Source of the DNA: Flagellimonas maritima
GTDB lineage: Bacteria > Bacteroidota > Bacteroidia > Flavobacteriales > Flavobacteriaceae
Direction: 5' to 3'
NCBI RefSeq assembly: GCF_003269425.1
Contig: NZ_CP030104.1
Span: 3,381,001-3,445,000 of the forward strand
Length of the DNA stretch: 64,000 bases
Shown: in pieces, positions 26,858-34,453 of the stretch
Layout: every line of letters begins with the position of its first letter
Position numbering within the stretch: the first letter of the stretch is position 1
Program-made: the position numbers and the translations under genes
Notes under the pieces: generated by a model
What the model was told of the DNA's origin: nothing
Database searches by the model: none
What the model saw: only the letters and a program-made list of their open reading frames with translations

Positions 26858-27993
26858 TGGGCAAAAAAGTACTTTTTATTGATAGGGACGGAACGATTAT
26901 CAAAGAAACTGCTGACGAGCAAATAGATGCTTTCGAGAAAATGATTTTTTATCCGAAATCGTTTACCTTTCTTGGAAAAATTGCAAAAGAACTGGATTAT
27001 GAACTGGTTATGATTACAAATCAAGATGGTTTAGGCACGGATATTTTTCCTGAAGAAACATTTTGGCCCGTACATGATTTCATTCTAAAATCCTTTGAGA
27101 ATGAAGGTGTCGTTTTCGATAAAGTTTTTATTGACCGAACATTTCCAAAAGACAACGCCAATACCCGAAAACCTGGTACTGGTTTGTTAACCGATTATTT
27201 TTCAGAAACTTATGATTTAGAAAATTCTTTTGTAATAGGAGATCGCTTAACGGATATAGAGTTGGCAAAAAATCTTGGTGCAAAAGGAATTTTTATTAAC
27301 GATCAAACGAATTTGGGAACAGATGAGATTACAACGGCGCAAGAAGCTTTAAACGATTTTATTGCTCTAGAGAGCAATGATTGGGAAAAAATATATGAGT
27401 TTTTAAAATTGGAAAATCGGGTAGCGCGGATAGCAAGAAAAACCAATGAAACTGATATTGAGATTAAACTAAATCTTGATGGCTCGGGCAAAAGCGATAT
27501 CAAGACAGGGTTGGCTTTTTTTGACCATATGTTGGATCAATTGGCTCGGCATGGGCAAATGGACTTGGAAATCAAAGTCGACGGTGATTTGGATGTGGAT
27601 GAACATCATACTATTGAAGATACTGCAATTGCATTGGGCGAAGTTTTTTCAAAATCGTTGGGAAATAAATTAGGAATAGAACGCTATGGCTTCTGTTTGC
27701 CAATGGATGATTGCTTGGCACAGGTAGCCATAGATTTTGGCGGTCGCAATTGGTTGGTTTGGAACGCCGATTTTAAAAGAGAGAAAGTAGGCGACATGCC
27801 TACAGAAATGTTTTATCATTTCTTTAAATCTTTTACGGATGGAGCCAAAGCGAACCTTAATATAAAAGCAGAAGGAACGAACGAGCATCATAAAATTGAA
27901 GCTATATTCAAGGCATTCGCAAAATCGATTAAAATGGCCGTGAAGCGAGATGTTGAGAAAATGATCTTGCCAAGTACAAAGGGAATGCTTTAG
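26857..27993 (+). CDS. hisB: Bifunctional histidinol-phosphatase / imidazoleglycerol-phosphate dehydratase
   Basis: Two pathway steps in one chain. Residues 1-165 are a HAD phosphatase with the DRDGT motif (D9-T13) and the [12 protein letters not shown] motif. Residues about 187-378 are the IGPD domain with its metal-binding repeats [23 protein letters not shown] and [11 protein letters not shown]. At 378 aa the fusion is the usual form in Bacteroidota and gammaproteobacteria. It is followed by a 109-bp gap with imperfect repeats before hisH. Confidence 0.97.
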   Translation: MGKKVLFIDRDGTIIKETADEQIDAFEKMIFYPKSFTFLGKIAKELDYELVMITNQDGLGTDIFPEETFWPVHDFILKSFENEGVVFDKVFIDRTFPKDNANTRKPGTGLLTDYFSETYDLENSFVIGDRLTDIELAKNLGAKGIFINDQTNLGTDEITTAQEALNDFIALESNDWEKIYEFLKLENRVARIARKTNETDIEIKLNLDGSGKSDIKTGLAFFDHMLDQLARHGQMDLEIKVDGDLDVDEHHTIEDTAIALGEVFSKSLGNKLGIERYGFCLPMDDCLAQVAIDFGGRNWLVWNADFKREKVGDMPTEMFYHFFKSFTDGAKANLNIKAEGTNEHHKIEAIFKAFAKSIKMAVKRDVEKMILPSTKGML

Positions 27994-28006
27994 ATATATA
28001 GTAGTA

Positions 28007-28082
28007 AGTATTGAGCTGTAAGTAATGAGTATATGTTTATAGCATCTAAAACTCAATTCTAATGTCTCATATCTCAATACTA
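28007..28082. repeat. Imperfect inverted repeat in the hisB-hisH gap
   Basis: AGTATTGAG at 28007-28015 faces CTCAATACT at 28073-28081, with similar TAATGAGT and CTCAAT words between. The gap is AT-rich and periodic, like the other his operon gaps. It may fold into a loose hairpin; no function is evident. Confidence 0.4.
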
Positions 28083-28102
28083 ATATCCAATAACTGAAAA
28101 AA

Positions 28103-28687
28103 ATGAAAATAGTAATCATAGACTATGGCGCTGGAAACATCCAGAGCATCAAATTTGCCATTCAGCGTTTGGGTTTCACGGCGCGTTTGACGAATGATGT
28201 CGAGGAAATTAAAAATGCGGATAAGGTTATTTTTCCCGGGGTAGGTGAGGCGAGCTCTGCAATGAGAAAATTACGGGCGAGCGGACTGGATATGATTATT
28301 CCTGACTTGAAACAACCCGTTTTGGGAATATGTTTGGGGATGCAGCTGATGTGCAATGCATCCGAAGAGGGAAATACAAAAGGTCTTGGGATTTTTGATT
28401 TGGATGTCGTGAAATTTCCGCTATCCGTAAAAGTGCCACAAATTGGTTGGAACCAGATAGGTGATTTAAAATCGGATTTGTTCAGAAATATTCCCGAGAA
28501 ATCACACATCTATTTGGTACATAGTTTTTATGCGCCTATTGGAAAAGAAACCCTGGCAACATCGGAATATGCTTTGCCTTACAGTGCCGCACTTGGAAAG
28601 GCCAATTTTTATGGAACCCAGTTTCACCCTGAAAAAAGTAGTACTATTGGAGCAAAGATTTTACAAAATTTTTTAGAATTAAAATGA
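28103..28687 (+). CDS. hisH: Imidazole glycerol phosphate synthase, glutaminase subunit
   Basis: Class I glutamine amidotransferase that supplies ammonia to HisF. The nucleophile cysteine is in VLGICLGMQLMC, and the catalytic His-Glu pair is in GTQFHPEKSS near residue 180. The glycine-rich IDYGAGNIQSIKFA start is typical. At 194 aa it is full length. It overlaps the next gene by 4 bp. HisF is encoded two pathway genes further on, separated by the inserted acetyltransferase and DinB-like genes. Confidence 0.96.
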   Translation: MKIVIIDYGAGNIQSIKFAIQRLGFTARLTNDVEEIKNADKVIFPGVGEASSAMRKLRASGLDMIIPDLKQPVLGICLGMQLMCNASEEGNTKGLGIFDLDVVKFPLSVKVPQIGWNQIGDLKSDLFRNIPEKSHIYLVHSFYAPIGKETLATSEYALPYSAALGKANFYGTQFHPEKSSTIGAKILQNFLELK

Positions 28688-29097
28688 ACAACGACTATTA
28701 TATCACTACCGAAAAATCAAGAATGGATGTTGATTTAATTCATAAATATCTCACTAAATCATATTGGGCGAAAGGAAGAAGTAAATCTTTGGTATTGAAA
28801 TCAATGGAGAACTCAATTTGCTTTGGGATTTTTGATAAAAGTAACAACCAAATCGGCTTTGCCAGAGTAGTGAGTGATTTAGTGGTGTTTGCATGGCTAA
28901 TGGATGTTTTCATACTTGATTCGTATCAAGGAAAAGGAATTGGAAAAATACTCTTAAAATTTATTTTTGAATACCCAGAGTTTAAAAATGTAAACGTAAT
29001 AGGGCTTAGAACGAACGATGCACATGCTTTATATGCTCAATTTGGTTTTGAAAGAATACCGAATCCAGAAACCTGGATGCTAAAAAAGAATACTTAA
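28684..29097 (+). CDS. GNAT family N-acetyltransferase embedded in the his operon
   Basis: A 137-aa acetyltransferase of the GNAT fold. The acetyl-CoA loop is seen in VFILDSYQGKGIGKILLKFI (Q/RxxGxG/A), followed by the IGLRTNDAHALYAQFGFE motif typical of the C-terminal half. The start overlaps the hisH stop (ATGA), and hisA starts directly after its stop, so it is fully coupled into the operon. It has no known place in histidine synthesis. It could acetylate a pathway metabolite or tRNA- or antibiotic-like substrate; all of that is inference. Confidence 0.88.
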   Translation: MNNDYYITTEKSRMDVDLIHKYLTKSYWAKGRSKSLVLKSMENSICFGIFDKSNNQIGFARVVSDLVVFAWLMDVFILDSYQGKGIGKILLKFIFEYPEFKNVNVIGLRTNDAHALYAQFGFERIPNPETWMLKKNT

Positions 29098-29877
29098 ATG
29101 CGAATTATACCAGCCATTGATATTATCGAAGGAAAATGTGTCCGATTGTCCAAAGGAGATTATGCTACCAAAAAGATTTATAACGAAAGTCCTTTGGAAA
29201 TTGCAAAGAAATTTGAATCCCATGGTATTCAATATTTACATTTGGTAGATTTGGATGGTGCCAAATCGAAGCACATCGTCAACCACAAAGTATTGGAAAA
29301 TATAGCGACACATACCAATCTTAAAATTGATTTTGGGGGCGGTCTAAAAACAGATGAAGATTTACACATAGCCTTTGAAAGCGGGGCCGATCAAATTACG
29401 GGCGGAAGTATTGCGGTAAAAGAGAAAGAGATATTCTTGGCCTGGTTGCAAAAATATGGCACATCAAAAATTATATTGGGAGCAGATGCCAAAGATGAGA
29501 AAGTTGCAGTTTCAGGATGGTTGGAAGAATCAGATAAGGAATTGATTCCATTTATTCAATCCTATCAAAAAAATGGAGTCAAATATATCATCTGTACGGA
29601 TATAAGTAAAGATGGAATGTTGGAAGGGCCTTCGTTTGAACTTTACAAAAAGATTCTGTCCAATACCATGAAAACAGAAACTTCCATAACTGGGAGTGGC
29701 GTAGAAGATAGCGAAGTCATAGGTATTAGTTTGATTGCAAGTGGAGGTATTTCCAGTTTTGAAGAATTGCCAAAACTTAAGGAAATTGGTTGCGAAGCAA
29801 CTATTATTGGAAAAGCTATCTATGAGAATAGAATCAGTTTAAAACAACTGGAGAACTATATTTTAGAAAATGTATAA
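29098..29877 (+). CDS. hisA: ProFAR isomerase
   Basis: TIM-barrel isomerase converting ProFAR to PRFAR. The first strand is [21 protein letters not shown] with the catalytic aspartate, and the phosphate sites are in [13 protein letters not shown] and [13 protein letters not shown]. The second-half signature is [16 protein letters not shown] with the other aspartate. At 259 aa it is full length; a short extra insertion ([20 protein letters not shown], near 205) between strands 7 and 8 is unusual relative to most HisA. It overlaps the following DinB-like gene by 8 bp. Confidence 0.95.
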   Translation: MRIIPAIDIIEGKCVRLSKGDYATKKIYNESPLEIAKKFESHGIQYLHLVDLDGAKSKHIVNHKVLENIATHTNLKIDFGGGLKTDEDLHIAFESGADQITGGSIAVKEKEIFLAWLQKYGTSKIILGADAKDEKVAVSGWLEESDKELIPFIQSYQKNGVKYIICTDISKDGMLEGPSFELYKKILSNTMKTETSITGSGVEDSEVIGISLIASGGISSFEELPKLKEIGCEATIIGKAIYENRISLKQLENYILENV

Positions 29878-30379
29878 ACAGTGGCAAACAGAAGTAGTAC
29901 TCAATGCAAACTATAGAATGGAGGAAAACCTACGCATGATCAAAATCTGCTTGGAGAAACTCTCAGACAAAGTAATTTGGCAAAAACCCAATGAAAGTAC
30001 AAATAGCATTGGAAATCTCATTTTACATCTATGTGGCAATATCACACAATATGGGATTTCTTCGATTCAAGGTACCGAGGATAACAGGAACCGGAATGAA
30101 GAATTTATGACTTTATCCGGTTTGGACAAAGACGAACTATTTCAAAAACTGGTTTCAACCGTAGAAAAAGCCAAGTTTGTGTTTAACTCGGCAACAAACG
30201 ATGAATTGATAAAGAAAAGGTCGGTACAAGGATTCGAATTCTCTGGAATTGGTAATATTATTCATGTAGTGGAACACCTGTCATATCATACGGGGCAAAT
30301 AGCGCTATGGACCAAAATTTTAATCAATAGCGATTTAGGGTTTTACGATGGGATTGATCTAAATGTTAAGAATGAATAG
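29870..30379 (+). CDS. DinB-fold (DUF1572-type) protein embedded in the his operon
   Basis: A 169-aa four-helix protein of the DinB superfamily. Histidines consistent with the metal triad are in [10 protein letters not shown] and [15 protein letters not shown]. It overlaps hisA by 8 bp, so it is translationally coupled, but is followed by a 238-bp gap before hisF. Related DinB proteins may be thiol-dependent transferases; here no substrate is evident. A second DinB-family gene lies at 4654-5169 and is only distantly similar. Confidence 0.82.
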   Translation: MYKQWQTEVVLNANYRMEENLRMIKICLEKLSDKVIWQKPNESTNSIGNLILHLCGNITQYGISSIQGTEDNRNRNEEFMTLSGLDKDELFQKLVSTVEKAKFVFNSATNDELIKKRSVQGFEFSGIGNIIHVVEHLSYHTGQIALWTKILINSDLGFYDGIDLNVKNE

Positions 30380-30383
30380 TTAC

Positions 30384-30551
30384 GTCACCTTGAACTCGTT
30401 TCAGGGTTGCACAGCTGGAAAGAGGACAATGGGGATGAGATTCTGAAACAAGTTCAGAATGACGCAAAAAGAAAAGTGGAAGAACAGCGATTGAACACTT
30501 TGGATTTTTTGGGACGGGCCCCGTCACCCTGAACTCGTTTCAGGGTCGCAC
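30384..30551. repeat. Three REP-like palindromes in the DinB-hisF gap
   Basis: GAACTCGTTTCAG type units at 30384-30412 and 30523-30551 (both GTCACC..TGAACTCGTTTCAGGGT..GCAC) are near identical to each other, and an inverted copy, CTGAAACAAGTTCAG, lies at 30440-30464. Each can form a short hairpin. Related copies are in the hisG-hisD gap. They fit the interspersed palindrome class widespread in Bacteroidota genomes. Confidence 0.7.
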
Positions 30552-30605
30552 AAACATAGATAAGATGAAAATATATTCTACTTCAAACTTTTTACTTCTA
30601 ATATC

Positions 30606-30613
30606 TAACTTTG
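30606..30613 (+). promoter_or_regulatory. Possible internal promoter -7 element before hisF
   Basis: TAACTTTG lies 4 nt before the hisF ATG. If used, the hisF-hisIE message would be nearly leaderless. No -33 TTG is visible at a suitable distance, so the call is weak. Confidence 0.35.
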
Positions 30614-30617
30614 ATAT

Positions 30618-31373
30618 ATGCTGACAAAACGAATAATTCCATGCTTGGACATTAAAAATGGGCGCACTGTAAAAGGTGTAAATTTTGTCGACCTTAGGGA
30701 TGCGGGAGACCCAGTGGAACTTGCCCAAATATATGCGGAGAAAGGCGCTGACGAATTGGTATTTTTAGATATTTCGGCAACAGAGGAAAAAAGAAAAACC
30801 TTAGCGGAGTTGGTGTATCATGTCGCGGAAAAAGTTAATATTCCATTTACTGTGGGTGGAGGAATCTCATCTGTTGAAGATGTTGATGTATTACTCCAAA
30901 ATGGAGCTGATAAGGTTTCTATTAATTCTTCAGCCGTCAAAAGACCGGAATTGATTAATGAATTGGTAGCCAAGTTTGGTTCGCAGTGCATCGTTGTTGC
31001 CATAGATGCCAAACAAATCGATGGAAACTGGAAAGTTCATTTAGTAGGAGGGAAAGTACCAACGGACATTGATTTGTTCGAATGGGCCAAGGAAGTTGAA
31101 GAGCGCGGTGCGGGAGAAATACTCTTTACTTCCATGAATCATGATGGAACAAAAGGTGGTTTTGCAAATGAGGGCCTTGCTAAACTATCTACCTTGGTTA
31201 ATATCCCAATAATTGCGTCGGGCGGCGCAGGGGCAATTTCACATTTCACTGATACTTTTACTGATGGAAAGGCGGATGCAGCATTGGCCGCCAGTATTTT
31301 TCATTTTAAGGAAATAGAAATAAAGGATTTAAAGCAACAATTGCGGAAAGAAGGAATTCCCGTTAGACTATAA
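30618..31373 (+). CDS. hisF: Imidazole glycerol phosphate synthase, cyclase subunit
   Basis: TIM-barrel cyclase that joins ammonia from HisH to PRFAR, yielding IGP and AICAR. The signature is [22 protein letters not shown] with the catalytic aspartate, [11 protein letters not shown], and IDAKQIDG. The second catalytic aspartate is in [12 protein letters not shown]. At 251 aa it is full length. It is separated from hisA by the DinB-like gene and a repeat-filled gap, and is followed 2 bp later by hisIE. Confidence 0.97.
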   Translation: MLTKRIIPCLDIKNGRTVKGVNFVDLRDAGDPVELAQIYAEKGADELVFLDISATEEKRKTLAELVYHVAEKVNIPFTVGGGISSVEDVDVLLQNGADKVSINSSAVKRPELINELVAKFGSQCIVVAIDAKQIDGNWKVHLVGGKVPTDIDLFEWAKEVEERGAGEILFTSMNHDGTKGGFANEGLAKLSTLVNIPIIASGGAGAISHFTDTFTDGKADAALAASIFHFKEIEIKDLKQQLRKEGIPVRL

Positions 31374-31375
31374 AT

Positions 31376-31972
31376 ATGAAAATAGACTTCAACAAAAATA
31401 ACGATGGATTAGTACCTGCAATAATTCAGGATGTTAAAACAAAAAATGTCCTTATGTTAGGATATATGGACCAAGAGGCATTGGATGTTACGCAAGAAAC
31501 CAAAAGGGTCACTTTTTTTAGTCGTAGTAAAAGGCGATTATGGACAAAAGGCGAGGAGAGTGGCAACTTCTTGAATCTAGTGAGCATAAAAAATGATTGT
31601 GATAATGATACCCTACTCGTTATGGTAAATCCAGAAGGGCCGACTTGTCATAAAGGAACCGATACCTGTTGGGCTGGGGACAACACACAGAATTTTGGAT
31701 TTCTAACGGAACTAGAGGAGATTATAACTTCCCGAAAAGAACACCAGGATGATGAAAAAAGCTATGTTGCGTCATTGTTTAAAAAAGGCATTAATAAAAT
31801 AGCCCAAAAAGTAGGGGAGGAAGCTGTTGAAACTGTGATTGAGGCCAAAGACGATAACGATGAACTTTTTTTGAACGAAAGCGCGGATTTATTGTTCCAT
31901 TATTTGATTTTATTGCAGGCCAAAGGATATACACTGAAAGACATTGTAAAAGTTCTCGAGAGCAGACATTGA
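31376..31972 (+). CDS. hisIE: Bifunctional phosphoribosyl-AMP cyclohydrolase / phosphoribosyl-ATP pyrophosphohydrolase
   Basis: Steps 2 and 3 of the pathway. The HisI half (1-105) has the zinc-binding cysteines in NDCDNDTLLV and GPTCHKGTDTCW; the HisE half (about 110-198) has the EEAVETVIEAKDDND helix pair of the MazG-like fold. At 198 aa it is the usual fusion. It ends the operon. The next 128 bp hold heptamer repeats and no clear terminator that I can call. Confidence 0.96.
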   Translation: MKIDFNKNNDGLVPAIIQDVKTKNVLMLGYMDQEALDVTQETKRVTFFSRSKRRLWTKGEESGNFLNLVSIKNDCDNDTLLVMVNPEGPTCHKGTDTCWAGDNTQNFGFLTELEEIITSRKEHQDDEKSYVASLFKKGINKIAQKVGEEAVETVIEAKDDNDELFLNESADLLFHYLILLQAKGYTLKDIVKVLESRH

Positions 31973-32007
31973 TTTTGATGATTGTTGGATGCCAGGGGTC
32001 GGTAGAC

Positions 32008-32041
32008 GGTTGATGGTTGATGGTTGAAGGTTGATGGTTAC
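32008..32041 (+). repeat. GGTTGAT heptamer array
   Basis: Four head-to-tail 7-bp units (GGTTGAT, GGTTGAT, GGTTGAA, GGTTGAT) plus a partial fifth at 32036-32041. It lies after hisIE, in a gap otherwise without features. A related but different 7-bp array is at 55224-55258. Confidence 0.8.
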
Positions 32042-32100
32042 TGTAAGAAGCTATAAGATTTTTTTAGTTGAAGGTTGAACATTTCATTTGAACAACGAAG

Positions 32101-32967
32101 CTACCACCAAACCACAAACAATTTTTCAATAGTTCCATCGATTTTTTTAAGCCAGAGCATTGGTGAATTTTCCTTTAGCATTCTCACGTTAACTTCAAGG
32201 AGCGTCATGTAATGGGATGTATATTTTCGATTCATTGATGGGGCAATGACCCATTCTCTTTTAAAAGGAATGTAATATTCAAATCGTTTAAATAATTCAG
32301 AATTAAAATCATTAAATCGAATCCAATTCCCTTGAATGCATTTATTGTTCAATGGGCGAATAGACACATTACTATTGCTATAAGGGATAAAAAGCTGCGT
32401 TTTAAAGCAAGCCTCTTGATTGATACCATCCAGCTTTATTTGCAGTTCCCCTAATTTGTTTTTCAACGCTGTATGGTATAGCAATGGAAATTGTTTTTCC
32501 TTCAATTTGTCCAATTTGGTAAAGAACATATCCCATTTATTCGGTCCCATCAAACGGTGGACAGGTTCTGATATTTCAGGATCAATAATGTAGAATTTAT
32601 AGGCCAGCTCCACGTGATGAACCTTTCCCGTATTAGTATTTTGAAGGATAAAATCAAGCTCGCCCAATCGTGTTTTGCCCTCATCTATCAATAGGTTTTT
32701 TGCTATTATTTTCCATTTTTCAGAAGCCATTAACAACTGTTCGAATACTTCTTCCATTTGATGACCGAGCCGTAAAGCTTTGTTAATAGGTTTAGGTTCA
32801 AATTGAGCTATTGCTATTTGTGGAAATTCAAATTGGGAAACTCCAAATTGTTCTTTGACCCACAATGGGAAGGTATTGTAAAAGCCAATACATAGTCTTT
32901 TATCCATCCAAACAAATTTAGCCGAAAGATGCATATCAAATTTCAATAATTCGGTTTCAGTGAGCAA
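32101..32967 (-). CDS. DUF1853 family protein (PD-(D/E)XK nuclease-like fold)
   Basis: A 288-aa protein of the DUF1853 family. The restriction-endonuclease-like core is visible: E73 in LGHQMEEVFEQLL, D105 in LGELDFIL, and E120 with K124 in VHHVELAYKFY, an ExxxK variant of the usual ExK signature. This suggests a nuclease-type fold, though the substrate and even catalytic activity are unknown. No signal peptide. It stands alone on the minus strand between repeat-rich gaps on both sides. The start may be shifted by a few codons. Confidence 0.78.
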   Translation of the reverse strand: MLTETELLKFDMHLSAKFVWMDKRLCIGFYNTFPLWVKEQFGVSQFEFPQIAIAQFEPKPINKALRLGHQMEEVFEQLLMASEKWKIIAKNLLIDEGKTRLGELDFILQNTNTGKVHHVELAYKFYIIDPEISEPVHRLMGPNKWDMFFTKLDKLKEKQFPLLYHTALKNKLGELQIKLDGINQEACFKTQLFIPYSNSNVSIRPLNNKCIQGNWIRFNDFNSELFKRFEYYIPFKREWVIAPSMNRKYTSHYMTLLEVNVRMLKENSPMLWLKKIDGTIEKLFVVWW

Positions 32968-33059
32968 TCAGCCAATTTTGAACTACATATATGAGTTTTA
33001 TCCCATTTTAAAATAGTACTTGTACCTGGGTTCAAACTTTATATTTGATTTTGTATTTG

Positions 33060-33134
33060 AATTTGAACTTTGAGTTTGAGTTTGAGTTTGAATTTGAACT
33101 TTGAGTTTGAGTTTGAGTTTGAACTTGAACTTTG
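33060..33134 (+). repeat. Tandem 31-bp repeat built of TTTGAG hexamers
   Basis: Two perfect 31-bp units (33060-33090 and 33091-33121) each consist of AATTTGAACTTTGAG followed by GTTTGA-type hexamers, then a partial third unit (33122-33134). A closely related block is at 55316-55365. In between the gene ends, nothing else is seen in the 228-bp gap, apart from an AT-rich start region for the VWA gene. Confidence 0.85.
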
Positions 33135-33195
33135 CATAAAGTTAAGTTTTCATTAAAGCTATGATCATAAGGCTAGAATGTGTTAATTTTATGTA

Positions 33196-34350
33196 ATGGC
33201 TATGAATACAAGAAGGGGATTTCGGTTTACCACCTATGAAGCTCCAGACCAAACTCCGTTCGAAAAACTTTTTGAGATTTTTCAAGAACTCATCACGCAT
33301 ACTTCTGGGGATGTGGAAGAGGCGTTGGATTGGCTACGCGAATTGGATAAGGAATATGAGCTTACCGATGAAGATTATACCATTGATGACTTTATAGAAG
33401 ATTTGAAGGCAAAAGGATTCATTCGAGAAGAACTTGATAATGATGCCGACCAAGGAGAAGGTGATGGAGAGGAAGGTGATGGCGGTGGAAATCTTTTGAT
33501 AACTGCGAAGTTGGAACGTATGCTTCGTCAACGTGCCTTGGACCAAATATTTGGTAAGCTCAAGAGAAGCGGTTCCGGTAACCATAAAACGGGGAAATCT
33601 GGCAGGGGAGATGAACATACAGGGGAGTTTAGGGAATATCGTTTTGGAGATAGCCTAGAGCATATTTCTATGACGGAAAGTCTTAAAAATGCCCAGATCA
33701 ATCATGGATTGGACAGTTTCTCGTTGAGTGAAGAAGATTTGGTTGTTGAAGATACGCAGTACAAAGCCCAGATGAGTACGGTGCTGATGATCGATATTAG
33801 CCACAGTATGATTCTATATGGTGAGGATAGAATAACCCCCGCCAAGAAAGTAGCTATGGCCTTGGCTGAATTGATTACAACACGCTATCCTAAGGATACC
33901 CTTGATATTTTGGTATTCGGAAACGACGCTTGGCCAATCCCGATTAAAGATTTGCCCTATTTGAAAGTGGGACCCTACCATACCAATACTGTTGCAGGAT
34001 TACAATTGGCAATGGATATGCTACGGCGAAAGCGAAATACCAATAAGCAGATTTTTATGATTACGGATGGAAAGCCATCTTGCTTAAGGCTTCCGAATGG
34101 GGATTATTATAAAAACAGTGTTGGACTGGATGATTATATTGTTGAGAAATGTTATGCAATGGCACAGCAAGCCAGAAAACTTCATATCCCCATAACTACT
34201 TTTATGATTGCTCAAGACCCCTACCTTATGCAATTTGTACGGCAATTTACACAGGCCAATAAAGGAAAAGCGTTTTATACGGGTTTAAAAGGTTTAGGCG
34301 AAATGATATTTGAGGATTACGAACAAAACAGAAGAAAAAGGATTAAATAG
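33196..34350 (+). CDS. VWA domain protein paired with a MoxR-type ATPase
   Basis: A 384-aa cytosolic protein. Residues 1-95 are helical and acidic; a glycine/acid-rich linker (QGEGDGEEGDGGG) follows. The VWA-like domain begins near residue 195 with the metal site LMIDISHSM (DxSxS) and MITDGKPS. Such proteins work with the AAA+ ATPase encoded next door (34454-35923) as in CoxE/RavA-ViaA-type chaperone pairs. The start could be ATG 33196 or 33202. It lies 103 bp upstream of the ATPase and is likely in the same unit. Target unknown. Confidence 0.85.
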   Translation: MAMNTRRGFRFTTYEAPDQTPFEKLFEIFQELITHTSGDVEEALDWLRELDKEYELTDEDYTIDDFIEDLKAKGFIREELDNDADQGEGDGEEGDGGGNLLITAKLERMLRQRALDQIFGKLKRSGSGNHKTGKSGRGDEHTGEFREYRFGDSLEHISMTESLKNAQINHGLDSFSLSEEDLVVEDTQYKAQMSTVLMIDISHSMILYGEDRITPAKKVAMALAELITTRYPKDTLDILVFGNDAWPIPIKDLPYLKVGPYHTNTVAGLQLAMDMLRRKRNTNKQIFMITDGKPSCLRLPNGDYYKNSVGLDDYIVEKCYAMAQQARKLHIPITTFMIAQDPYLMQFVRQFTQANKGKAFYTGLKGLGEMIFEDYEQNRRKRIK

Positions 34351-34453
34351 GTATGAAGTTGAAAATGCAAGGTACAATTTCATAAGTGCCAAAAAAACTA
34401 AAATCCTGAGCTTGCCGAAGGATAAAATCCAATAAAAAATTGATTGAAAAGGA

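Noticed and set aside
33060..33134. CRISPR-like repeat array
   Set aside because: The units are contiguous low-complexity hexamers without spacers, and no cas genes are near.
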